A stretch of 56,406 bases of DNA from Flaviflexus sp. Its GTDB lineage: Bacteria; Actinomycetota; Actinomycetes; Actinomycetales; Actinomycetaceae. The notes under the pieces are model-generated. The model was given only the letters and a program-made list of their open reading frames with translations. It ran no database searches and was not told the origin of the DNA. The position numbers were made by a program, and so were the translations under genes. The stretch lies in assembly GCA_030537635.1 (NCBI GenBank), contig JAUNVM010000012.1:5945-62350 (forward strand), written 5' to 3'. Positions 38,981-46,497 of this stretch are shown here, piece by piece (position 1 is the first letter of the stretch; the number at the start of each line of letters is the position of its first letter).

Positions 38981-39913
38981 GTGATCCCTTCTGAGCTTTC
39001 CGCACGCGTGGCCACCCTGGCCGATCTCGTCTCCCCGGGCGGTCAGGTCATTGTGCGTCACCCGGCCACTGCCCGGGTGCTGGCTGTCGCTCTCACCGAG
39101 CTTGGCCGGCCAGCCAAGGCGGTGACCACCCCGGCGGAGCTGGCCGCCTCCCGTGCAGCGCCCTGCCTTGTCACGACAGCTCGCCTGCCCATGCCGGGCT
39201 CCCCCATCATCTACGTCGCCCAGGGCGACTGGCCAGTCCCACAGCCGGAGGGTGCCACCATCCTCGGGCCGGTTGGCGATCATCGGCGCGCCCACCGAGC
39301 ATCGGGTGCCCTGGCCCGCGCGGTGGCGAATCCCCACCGGCTCGATCCCCCGCCTCGCTGGCCCGCTGGCACCCTGCCGGGCGCTCCGCGCATTGCCGGT
39401 GGACTCGCCCTGGCCGATCTCGATGAGCCGGTCTATGGCGATCGGCTCCGCACCGACTTTGCCCAGGACGGGGAATTTCCGGAGTATCTGCGGCCCCACT
39501 GCGAGCGGGTGCTGGCCCGATGGCGGCCGGCTCACCGCCCCGAGGTCGTCGTGGCGGCGCCCTGGCCGGCCGGGCAGTACCGCATCCATCACGGCGCCCT
39601 GGCGATCTCCCGACTCCTCGGCCTGCCCTTCGCTGGCCGACTTGTTGGCCCCTCAGCCCCGCTCGAGGCCGATCCTGCCACGCGGGTGCGCGCGCTGGCC
39701 CGGCACGTGCGCCTCAATACCGATCGGCTCGACGTCCCGGCCCTCTCGGGCAAGCGGGTACTGCTCGTCGGCCAGCTGTGGCAGGAGGGCTGGACCATGT
39801 CGATGTATGCCCAGCTGCTGGCCGGCGCCGGAGCCCGGGAGGTCACCGGCCTCACCCTGGCCAAGCGCAGCCCGTGGACAAGTCCACTCGCCCGACCCGC
39901 TCGCCGGCACTAG
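38981..39913 (+). CDS. protein like the RecQ C-terminal phosphoribosyltransferase-like domain
   Basis: A 310-residue protein from GTG 38981. The C-terminal half (YGDRLRTDFAQDGEFPEYLR, RPEVVVAAPWPAGQYRIHHG, LSGKRVLLVGQLWQEGWTMS, MYAQLLAGAGAREVTGLTLA) resembles the PRTase-like C-terminal domain of long actinobacterial RecQ helicases. The N-terminal half (PGGQVIVRHPATARVLAVAL, then APCLVTTARLPMPGSPIIYV) looks like a shrunken helicase C domain without Walker motifs. This suggests a RecQ remnant or a stand-alone derivative. The PRPP motif is not canonical, so enzyme activity is doubtful. It lies on the opposite strand between hisD and hisC. Confidence 0.6.
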   Translation: MIPSELSARVATLADLVSPGGQVIVRHPATARVLAVALTELGRPAKAVTTPAELAASRAAPCLVTTARLPMPGSPIIYVAQGDWPVPQPEGATILGPVGDHRRAHRASGALARAVANPHRLDPPPRWPAGTLPGAPRIAGGLALADLDEPVYGDRLRTDFAQDGEFPEYLRPHCERVLARWRPAHRPEVVVAAPWPAGQYRIHHGALAISRLLGLPFAGRLVGPSAPLEADPATRVRALARHVRLNTDRLDVPALSGKRVLLVGQLWQEGWTMSMYAQLLAGAGAREVTGLTLAKRSPWTSPLARPARRH

Positions 39914-39979
39914 CCGGCACTCGCCGCCTCAGGCCACCTCTTCGTTCCCGGCACAACCCGCGGGCTCGGGTGGCGGGAG

Positions 39980-41257
39980 CTACGGGGTGCGGATGCGGGC
40001 GGCCTCGCCGTGGGCGGGCAGATCCTCGGCCCGGGCGAAGGTGTCGAGCTGCTCGGTGAGCTGGCCGAGCGCCTCGGCCGTGTAGTGAACCTGCTGAACC
40101 GACTTGAGAAAGGTCTGGACGCCGAGGCCCGAGGCGAAGCGGGCGGTTCCGCCAGTGGGTAGGACGTGATTGGATCCGGCGAGGTAGTCACCCAGGGGCA
40201 CCGGGGTGTGCGGGCCGAGGAAGATGGCTCCGGCGTTGCGGATCTTATCCGCCACCGATTCCAGGTTCCTCGTGTGGATTTCCAGGTGCTCAGGCCCGTA
40301 GGCATTGATGACGTCGATGCCCTGGTCGAGATCGGCCACGAGCACGATTCCGGACTGCGGGCCGCCGAGCGCCTCGGCGCACCTGGCCGCATGCTTGGTG
40401 GCGGCGGTGAGCTGCGCCAGCTCGGCCTCGACCCGGTCGGCGAGATCGGGTGAGTCGGTGACGAGGACGGAGGCCGCGGCCGGATCGTGCTCGGCTTGGG
40501 AGAGCAGGTCGGCGGCCACGTAGCGGGGATTGGCACTGTCGTCGGCGAGAATGGCGATCTCGGTGGTGCCCGCTTCGGAGTCGATGCCGACCAGGCCAAG
40601 GACGGCGCGCTTCGCGGCGGCGACGTAGATGTTGCCCGGGCCGGTGATAATGTCAACCGGCTCGCATGACGAGGTGCCGTAGGCGAACATGGCGATGGCA
40701 CCGGCGCCGCCGGCCGCATACACCTCGGTGATGCCCAGCAGGGAGCAGGCGGCGAGAATCGTCGGATGTGGCCATCCCCCGAACGCCTCCTGGGCCGGAG
40801 AGGTGAGGGCGATGGAGGAGCAGCCAGCCACCTGGGCGGCAACGGCGTTCATGATGACCGAGGAGGGGTAAACGGCCAGGCCCCCGGGCACGTACAGGCC
40901 GACCCGGCGGGCCGGGATCCACCGCTGGGTGATGCTGCCGCCCTCGATGACCTCGATGGTGGTCTGCCGGGGCATTTGGGCCTCGTGGCCGATGCGGGCG
41001 TGCGCGATCGCGGTACGCATCGCCTTCTCGAGGGCCGGATCCAATTCGGCCCGGGCGGCCTCGATGACGTTGGCGGGGACGGCAATCGCGGTGGGGCGCA
41101 CCGAATCGAATCGCTCGGCCTGCTCGAGCAGGGCCTCATCTCCCCGCTCGGCCACATCCTCGATGAGGGGGCGCACGGCGGAAATAGCGGCGGCAATATC
41201 AAGTTTCGGGCGCGGCAGCTCCAATGGCTGGCCATTACGTACATCCAGTCGTTGCAT
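39980..41257 (-). CDS. hisD: histidinol dehydrogenase
   Basis: Zinc- and NAD-dependent last enzyme of histidine synthesis. The 425-residue protein has VGLYVPGGLAVYPSSVIMNA, ITGPGNIYVAAAKRAV, GTTEIAILADDSANPRYVAA, DLLSQAEHDPAAAS with zinc/catalytic ligands, YGPEHLEIHT and GDYLAGSNHVLPTGGTARF. It is separated from hisC by the PRTase-like gene (+) and the Usp gene (-), so it needs its own promoter, which I could not locate. Confidence 0.96.
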   Translation of the reverse strand: MQRLDVRNGQPLELPRPKLDIAAAISAVRPLIEDVAERGDEALLEQAERFDSVRPTAIAVPANVIEAARAELDPALEKAMRTAIAHARIGHEAQMPRQTTIEVIEGGSITQRWIPARRVGLYVPGGLAVYPSSVIMNAVAAQVAGCSSIALTSPAQEAFGGWPHPTILAACSLLGITEVYAAGGAGAIAMFAYGTSSCEPVDIITGPGNIYVAAAKRAVLGLVGIDSEAGTTEIAILADDSANPRYVAADLLSQAEHDPAAASVLVTDSPDLADRVEAELAQLTAATKHAARCAEALGGPQSGIVLVADLDQGIDVINAYGPEHLEIHTRNLESVADKIRNAGAIFLGPHTPVPLGDYLAGSNHVLPTGGTARFASGLGVQTFLKSVQQVHYTAEALGQLTEQLDTFARAEDLPAHGEAARIRTP

Positions 41258-41266
41258 ACCCCCAGC

Positions 41267-42049
41267 TTACGACGCCGGACCCGACTCCTTGGCTCGGTCG
41301 AGCGCGGCTCCCAACCTGCGGTCACGTCCGGCGTAAATCTCAACGGCCCGCCACAGGCTGCGCCGGTCAACATCCGGCCAGGCCTCATCGGTGATGACGA
41401 GCTCGGCATAGGCGTTTTGCCACAGAAGGAAGTTGGATAGCCGATTCTCCCCGCCGGTGCGCCAGAACATGTCGACATCATCGGCGACGTCGAGATAGGA
41501 GGAGAAGGTCTTTTCGGTGATGGAGCGTGGCGAGCGGCGCCCGCTCGCCACATCCTCGGCCAGGGCCCGGGCAGCATCGGCAATCTCGGCCCGCCCACCG
41601 TAATTGACGCACATGGTCAGCGTGATGACGTCATTGTGCTTCGTCATCTCCTCGGCGATCTGCAGCTCCTTAATCACCGAACGCCACAGGCGCGGGTGTC
41701 GGCCCGCCCACCGCATCCGCACCCCCCATTCGCTCATGCGGTCCCGCTGGCGGTGAATGACATCCCGATTGAAGCGCATGAGGAAGGCGACCTCCTCGGG
41801 GCTGCGCTTCCAGTTCTCGGTGGAGAACGCGTACGCGCTCACGTGTTTGATGCCGAGCTCAATCGCCCCGGCCATGACGTCCAGCAGGGCGGCCTCCCCC
41901 GCCTTGTGCCCCTCGGTGCGGGGCAGCCCTCGAGCATTGGCCCACCGACCATTACCATCCATGACGATGGCGACGTGGCGGGGCACCTTCTCGGGGGCGA
42001 TGGCCGGGCAGATGGCTCCAGATGGATGCGGGGGCGGCGGAATAGGCAT
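41267..42049 (-). CDS. uppS: isoprenyl transferase (undecaprenyl or decaprenyl diphosphate synthase)
   Basis: cis-prenyltransferase making the lipid carrier for cell-wall precursors. The 260-residue protein shows [20 protein letters not shown] with catalytic Asp31, [24 protein letters not shown] and [20 protein letters not shown], which is close to the usual R-S/T-G-E-x-R-L/I-S-N-F signature. The product chain length cannot be read. It lies 15 bp after recO. Confidence 0.94.
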   Translation of the reverse strand: MPIPPPPHPSGAICPAIAPEKVPRHVAIVMDGNGRWANARGLPRTEGHKAGEAALLDVMAGAIELGIKHVSAYAFSTENWKRSPEEVAFLMRFNRDVIHRQRDRMSEWGVRMRWAGRHPRLWRSVIKELQIAEEMTKHNDVITLTMCVNYGGRAEIADAARALAEDVASGRRSPRSITEKTFSSYLDVADDVDMFWRTGGENRLSNFLLWQNAYAELVITDEAWPDVDRRSLWRAVEIYAGRDRRLGAALDRAKESGPAS

Positions 42050-42064
42050 GGGCTGATTGTACGG

Positions 42065-42787
42065 CTAGAGGAGGGAGAGGGATCGAATCTTGCGCTCCAG
42101 ATGCCACTGGGCGTAGTCGGCAATGAGGCGCCGGGCCTCGTGGCGCACGGCCTGGGGAAGATCATCGGCTCGGTCCCAATCCCCCGACAGGAGATCGTCC
42201 ATGAGCAAAATAGCCTCTCGGCTCGGCGAACCGGCCCCGGGCGGTCGGCAGGTCGGGCAGACGGCCCCGCCGGCGGGAATCGAGAACCAAAGGTGCGGGC
42301 CGGGCGCGGAACACACCGCGCATTCCAGCAGCGCCACCTCGAAGCCCTCCAGGGCCAACGCCCGCATGAGAAATGCGCCCGCCACGAGGCCGGGGCGGTG
42401 CTCACCGCGCGCGAGCGAAGCCACCGCGCCGTGGAGGAGAAAATACAGGTGCGGATTGGGTTCCCCTTCCTCCACGACGAGCTTATCGGCTGTTTCCAGC
42501 AGCACGCCGCCGGCCCGATAACGCTCATAGTGCGCGGAAATCGGATCGCCGTAGGCGTGCAGGGACTCGACCTGGGTGACAATGTCGAGGGTCCGGCCCC
42601 GATAAAACTGGCAGTCAACGTGAGAATAGGGCTCCAGGCGCGCACCGAACCTCGACTTCGTGCGCCGCACGCCCTTGGCCACGGCGCGCACCTTCCCATT
42701 CATCGGGGTGAGCAGCGTAATGATTCGGTCCGCTTCCCCCAGCTTGTGGGTGCGCAGCACGATTCCTTCATCCCGATAGAGCTTCAC
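42065..42787 (-). CDS. recO: DNA repair protein RecO
   Basis: RecFOR-pathway mediator loading RecA. The 240-residue protein has the N-terminal OB fold (KLYRDEGIVLRTHKLGEADR, VRAVAKGVRRTKSRFGARLE) and a C-terminal helical part with a zinc site, ECAVC and VCPTC. The likely start is GTG 42787 behind GAGGGG; the open frame to 42841 adds unconserved residues. It lies 164 bp downstream of leuA with no recognisable gene in the gap, and 15 bp before uppS. Confidence 0.92.
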   Translation of the reverse strand: MKLYRDEGIVLRTHKLGEADRIITLLTPMNGKVRAVAKGVRRTKSRFGARLEPYSHVDCQFYRGRTLDIVTQVESLHAYGDPISAHYERYRAGGVLLETADKLVVEEGEPNPHLYFLLHGAVASLARGEHRPGLVAGAFLMRALALEGFEVALLECAVCSAPGPHLWFSIPAGGAVCPTCRPPGAGSPSREAILLMDDLLSGDWDRADDLPQAVRHEARRLIADYAQWHLERKIRSLSLL

Positions 42788-42951
42788 CCCCTCATTGTCC
42801 CACCGACCCGGGACAGGGCAAGCCTGCCCAGCGGCAGGCACGCTATGAGCCGTTGGCTGCCCTCGGCCACGGCCGGGCGAGCACCGGGCCCACCACGGCC
42901 AATGGAGTGCCCGGTCCGCTGCGCGCCGCCAGGTGCGGGCCGCGGCGACGG

Positions 42952-44694
42952 TTAGCGGCAGCTACGGTTGAGGGCGGAGACGATGGCCTTGACCGAGGCG
43001 CGCAGCACCGAGGGATCGATGCCGGCACCCCACAGGACCTGGCCGTCAATCTCGGCCTCGACGTAGGCGGCCGCCGAGGCGTCGGCGCCCTCGGACAGGG
43101 CGTGCTCGGCATAGTCGAGGACGTGAATGTCGTGGCCCAGCTGGCTGAGCGCCGCAGCAAAGGCGTCGATGGGACCATTGCCCTCGGCACTGATAACGTG
43201 CTCAACCCCGTTCTCGGTTACCGTCGCGGTCAGCGAGGAGTGCTCATCCTCCTCCGAGCTCACCGACAGGGACGTGAGCGCGTAGCTGCCCCACGGTTCG
43301 AGGTTCTCGCCCGCCTCGGCCGGCAGATATTCGTCCGCGAAAATGTTCCACAGCTCGTCGGCCGTGATCTCCCCACCGCCGATATCGGTATGACGCTGCA
43401 CGATCCGCGAGAGCTCGATCTGCATGCGCCTGGGCAGGTTGAGGTGCCGGGTCGAGGAAAGCAGGTAGGCCACTCCGCCCTTGCCGGACTGGGAGTTGAC
43501 CCGGACAACCGCCTCGTAGGACCGACCAATATCCGCCGGATCCAGCGGCAGGTAGGGAATCTCCCAGATGTCGGCCTCGCCGGCTCGCAGGCGGCGCTCG
43601 CGATCCTCGAAGCCCTTCTTGATGGCGTCCTGGTGGGAGCCGGAGAACGAGGTGTAGACGAGGTCACCGGCGTAGGGGGCGCGCGCCGGCACCTCCATGC
43701 GGGTGCAGTGCTCGACGGTAGCCCGCACGTGGTCGAGGCGAGAGAAGTCGATCTGCGGGTCGATACCCTGGGTGAGAAGATTAAGGCCGAGGGTGACAAG
43801 GTCGACATTGCCGGTGCGCTCCCCCTGGCCAAAGAGGCAGCCCTCGATGCGGTCGGCCCCGGCAAGCATGGCAAGCTCGGACGTGGCCACCGCCGAGCCT
43901 CGGTCGTTGTGATTGTGCGCCGAGATGACGACGTTGTCCCGGTGCGAGATGTTCCGGCTCATCCACTCGATCTGGTCGGCGTACACATTGGGCGTGCACC
44001 GTTCCACCGTCGTGGGCAGATTGAGGATGATTTCTCGATCCTCCTCGGGCTGCCACACGCCGATGACGGCCTCGCACACCTCGAGGGCGAAATCGAGCTC
44101 GGTGTCGACGAAAATCTCCGGGGAGTACTGGAAGCCCACGATCGTCTCATCGCCGAGCCGCTTTTCCAGGTAGGCGACGGTTTCTTGGGCGCCGGTGACG
44201 GCGAGGTTCTTCGTGGCCGGTCGGTCGTGGCCGAAGACGACTCGGCGGAACAGCGGCGAGGTCGCGTTGTACAGGTGCACGGTGGCCCGGGGAAAGCCCT
44301 CGAGGGCATCGACCGTGCGGTGGATGAGATCCGTGCGGGCCTGGGTGAGAACCGAGACGGTCACGTCCTCCGGCACCGCATCCTGCTCGGCGAGGGAGCG
44401 CACAAAATCCCAGTCGGCCTGGGAGGCGGCCGGGAAGCCGATCTCGATCTCCTTGTATCCCATGGAGATGAGCAGGTCGAACATCTGCCGCTTGCGGGCC
44501 GGATCCATGGGCTCAATGAGGGCCTGATTACCATCGCGCAGGTCGGTGGACAGCCAGCGGGGCGCCTTCTCAATGCGCTTGTCGGGCCACGTTCGATCCG
44601 GGAGCGACACCGGATTGACGTCGAGGAAGTGGCGGTACTTGCCATGGGGCATGCCCGAGGAAATCTGTTCGTTGTGTACGCCCTGGGTCTTCAT
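42952..44694 (-). CDS. leuA: 2-isopropylmalate synthase
   Basis: Condenses acetyl-CoA with 2-oxoisovalerate, committing to leucine. The 580-residue type 2 (actinobacterial) enzyme shows RWLSTDLRDGNQALIEPMDP with the metal Asp, MGYKEIEIGFPAASQADWDF, VISAHNHNDRGSAVATSELA with the metal histidines, the loop IEGCLFGQGERTGNVDLVTL, and a C-terminal allosteric domain (about 430-580, leucine feedback). GGAG lies 9 nt before the ATG. Upstream are a leucine-rich leader peptide and a pseudoknot-capable leader, so expression is probably attenuated by leucyl-tRNA supply. Confidence 0.96.
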   Translation of the reverse strand: MKTQGVHNEQISSGMPHGKYRHFLDVNPVSLPDRTWPDKRIEKAPRWLSTDLRDGNQALIEPMDPARKRQMFDLLISMGYKEIEIGFPAASQADWDFVRSLAEQDAVPEDVTVSVLTQARTDLIHRTVDALEGFPRATVHLYNATSPLFRRVVFGHDRPATKNLAVTGAQETVAYLEKRLGDETIVGFQYSPEIFVDTELDFALEVCEAVIGVWQPEEDREIILNLPTTVERCTPNVYADQIEWMSRNISHRDNVVISAHNHNDRGSAVATSELAMLAGADRIEGCLFGQGERTGNVDLVTLGLNLLTQGIDPQIDFSRLDHVRATVEHCTRMEVPARAPYAGDLVYTSFSGSHQDAIKKGFEDRERRLRAGEADIWEIPYLPLDPADIGRSYEAVVRVNSQSGKGGVAYLLSSTRHLNLPRRMQIELSRIVQRHTDIGGGEITADELWNIFADEYLPAEAGENLEPWGSYALTSLSVSSEEDEHSSLTATVTENGVEHVISAEGNGPIDAFAAALSQLGHDIHVLDYAEHALSEGADASAAAYVEAEIDGQVLWGAGIDPSVLRASVKAIVSALNRSCR

Positions 44695-44723
44695 ATCTGG
44701 CTTCTCCTTATCTCCATTATCAC

Positions 44724-44775
44724 GGCCTGACCGGCGCGCCGTTCTCCACGATCAGGGGCCGGTCAGGCCTGATCG
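44724..44775 (-). promoter_or_regulatory. leuA leader: alternative hairpins / pseudoknot (LEU-type attenuator)
   Basis: Two pairings overlap on the minus-strand transcript. Stem A pairs CGATCAGG (44768-44775, the end of the leader-peptide frame) with CCTGATCG (44749-44756). Stem B pairs GGCCTGACCGGC (44758-44769), mostly in the loop of A, with GCCGGTCAGGCC (44724-44735) beyond it. A and B can therefore form an H-type pseudoknot or exclude one another. Ribosome position on the Leu codons just upstream would decide which forms. Seen: the complementarity; inferred: the regulation. Confidence 0.7.
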
Positions 44776-44801
44776 CGGCAGATAAGGAGCAGATGCGTCA
44801 T
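44763..44801 (-). CDS. leuL: leuA leader peptide MTHLLLICRDQA
   Basis: A 12-codon frame from ATG 44801 to TGA 44763-44765 encodes three consecutive leucines and an isoleucine at positions 4-7, 68 bp before leuA. The frame ends inside the alternative hairpins, the classic layout for amino-acid-sensing attenuation. There is no ribosome-binding site; the -10 box ends 6 bases before the ATG, so the peptide is probably translated from a leaderless transcript. Confidence 0.75.
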   Translation of the reverse strand: MTHLLLICRDQA

Positions 44802-44807
44802 GCCGAC

Positions 44808-44813
44808 AGACTA
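44808..44813 (-). promoter_or_regulatory. -10 box of the leuA transcript
   Basis: TAGTCT on the minus strand, with 6 bases (GTCGGC) to the ATG of the leader peptide, predicts initiation at the A of that ATG. A -35 is weak (GTGGTC at 17 bp). Confidence 0.55.
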
Positions 44814-44880
44814 AACAACGCGGCGGCTCCGACCACCCGGGCGTCCGCAACGTGAGAACGCCGGGGTGGAGAGGTTCCTC

Positions 44881-45582
44881 TTAGGCATCGTCGTAGCGGG
44901 CCGGATCTGCGAGCATGCGCAGGTCCTCGGAGGTCACGAGGCGGGTGGCTACCGCGTGCTCAACGAGGCGAGCGCGCCGGTTTGTCGCCAGCCGCCCGGG
45001 ACCGCCGTGCAGGCCGCGTACCCCGTAGCGGGTGAGTCGCTCGCAAATATGGTCGAGTTTCCGATTGAATCGGGTGAGCGGCCAGCCCAGCCGGTTGGCG
45101 GCCGCCTGGGAGGACGGAATAGCGGAGGTGGTGCCCCGGCCGGTGAGCACCGGCTCGGCAAGGGCGAGGATAAGAAGGATTTGGGAGGGGGTCAGCTCGA
45201 CCGGCCCAATCGTCGTCTCCCCCGCATCATCCGTCTCGACGACGTTGACCGGCAGATAGGCCGGCTCGTCATTAAACAGCGTCATCTCGTAGGTGGTGGG
45301 GCCGGCGGTGAAGAGCAGGACGGTTCGCGGATACACCAGCGGCAGCCGAGCCCCGGGGGCCAGATAAGCCTGGGTGGTGCCATCCCCATCGGCGAGGGTG
45401 GCGGACAGCCGCGAACCCACATTCTCGATCCAGTACATGCCATCAATCCGGCTGATCGTGAGGAAGCGCCGGTGGAGATACTGATTGTCGGAGAGGTCGA
45501 GCGGTCCCTCGCGGCCGATAAGGAAGGGCTCATCCGGATCAACCGTGTACCATTCCCCGACGAATTCAATCGAGACTGTCAT
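44881..45582 (-). CDS. FHA-domain protein with C-terminal helical DNA-binding-like domain
   Basis: A 233-residue protein. The N-terminal FHA-like domain (about residues 10-110) has FLIGREGPLDLSDNQYLHRR with the GR and H positions, and YWIENVGSRLSATL. The C-terminal half (about 130-230) includes LTPSQILLILALAEPVLTGR and SSQAAANRLGWPLTRFNRKL, resembling a winged-helix segment. FHA domains read phosphothreonine. It lies 28 bp downstream of a PP2C phosphatase gene, implying a shared phospho-signalling function. No Ser/Thr kinase lies nearby. Confidence 0.78.
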   Translation of the reverse strand: MTVSIEFVGEWYTVDPDEPFLIGREGPLDLSDNQYLHRRFLTISRIDGMYWIENVGSRLSATLADGDGTTQAYLAPGARLPLVYPRTVLLFTAGPTTYEMTLFNDEPAYLPVNVVETDDAGETTIGPVELTPSQILLILALAEPVLTGRGTTSAIPSSQAAANRLGWPLTRFNRKLDHICERLTRYGVRGLHGGPGRLATNRRARLVEHAVATRLVTSEDLRMLADPARYDDA

Positions 45583-45610
45583 GCGTTCTCCCGCCTAGTT
45601 AACGTGTCGG

Positions 45611-46342
45611 CTACTCATCGGCCACCGACCGGGCAAGCACCACCGTGGCATTATCGTAGCCGCCGGCAGCCAGCGCCCCATCGACGACGAGGTGGGCGAT
45701 CTCCCCGAGATCCTCACCATCGCGTAGGCCCGCTTCGATGATACGTGCTATCTCCTCGTCCTCGAGGCAGTCCGACACCCCATCAGAACAGGCGAGAATA
45801 ATCTGCCCGGTATCGGTCACCAGGCGAAAGTCCGGGTATGCGGCGGCCTCGGTGCCGATCGCGCGGGTGACGACAGCCCGCTGCGGGTGGTACTTGGCCT
45901 GCTCCGGCGTGATCACCCCGGCGGCCACCAGCTCGCTGATAAGAGAGTGATCCCGCGTGAGCCGCTGTACCTCACCCTCGGAGTATTCATAGACCCTGGA
46001 ATCACCAACGTGGAAGATGAGCCAGGCACTCCGGGAGGTTGCCTGCCCCCGGACGGCGCCGGCGAGCGTCGTGCCCGCCATCGTTCCGCGCGGGCACGAA
46101 CGGGAGATCTCGACATTGGCGCGGGCCACCGCATCCCTGATCTCGGCGCGGGCCCGAGAGGTCTTCGGCTCGATGAGGTTCAGTTGGGAGAGGTAATCGA
46201 CGGCGGTTTGGGCGGCGACATCGCCTCGCGACAGCCCGCCCATGCCATCCGCAACGGCAATGAGGGTACCCCGGTGCAGCCGACGATCCTCCTGGCGGGT
46301 GCGCACGAGCCCTACATCACTGGCGCTCCCAACCTCAATCAC
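45611..46342 (-). CDS. PP2C-family Ser/Thr phosphatase
   Basis: A 243-residue metal-dependent phosphatase. Motifs run VGSASDVGLVRTRQEDRRL, LIAVADGMGGLSRGDVAAQT (metal Asp), FHVGDSRVYEY, ILACSDGVSDCLEDEEI and GGYDNATVVLA. All main metal positions are present, so it should be active. The start GTG 46342 lies 8 nt after GGAGGAGGG; upstream ATGs at 46372 and 46474 have no such site. It is soluble, with no transmembrane segment. It forms a two-gene unit with the FHA protein. Confidence 0.9.
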   Translation of the reverse strand: MIEVGSASDVGLVRTRQEDRRLHRGTLIAVADGMGGLSRGDVAAQTAVDYLSQLNLIEPKTSRARAEIRDAVARANVEISRSCPRGTMAGTTLAGAVRGQATSRSAWLIFHVGDSRVYEYSEGEVQRLTRDHSLISELVAAGVITPEQAKYHPQRAVVTRAIGTEAAAYPDFRLVTDTGQIILACSDGVSDCLEDEEIARIIEAGLRDGEDLGEIAHLVVDGALAAGGYDNATVVLARSVADE

Positions 46343-46459
46343 GGAATCGTCCCTCCTCCCACTCGTCCTCATCTTAGGAGCAAGACCAAGGCGAACTAAA
46401 GGCTCCACGCCCACCAACGATGAAATATGAGACCCGTGGTGAATCACGAGCGAGGACAC

Positions 46460-46465
46460 TACAAT
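46460..46465 (+). promoter_or_regulatory. predicted -10 box of the NRAMP-like transporter gene
   Basis: TACAAT lies 32 bp before ATG 46498. The sequence 17 bp upstream (TGGTGA) is a weak -35. Confidence 0.45.
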
Positions 46466-46497
46466 GTGGCTCAATCCATCACCATCAAGGAGGAGTT

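Noticed and set aside
42853..44730. 625-residue plus-strand open frame opposite leuA
   Set aside because: It is antisense to the fully recognisable leuA, and its composition is a mirror of leuA codons.
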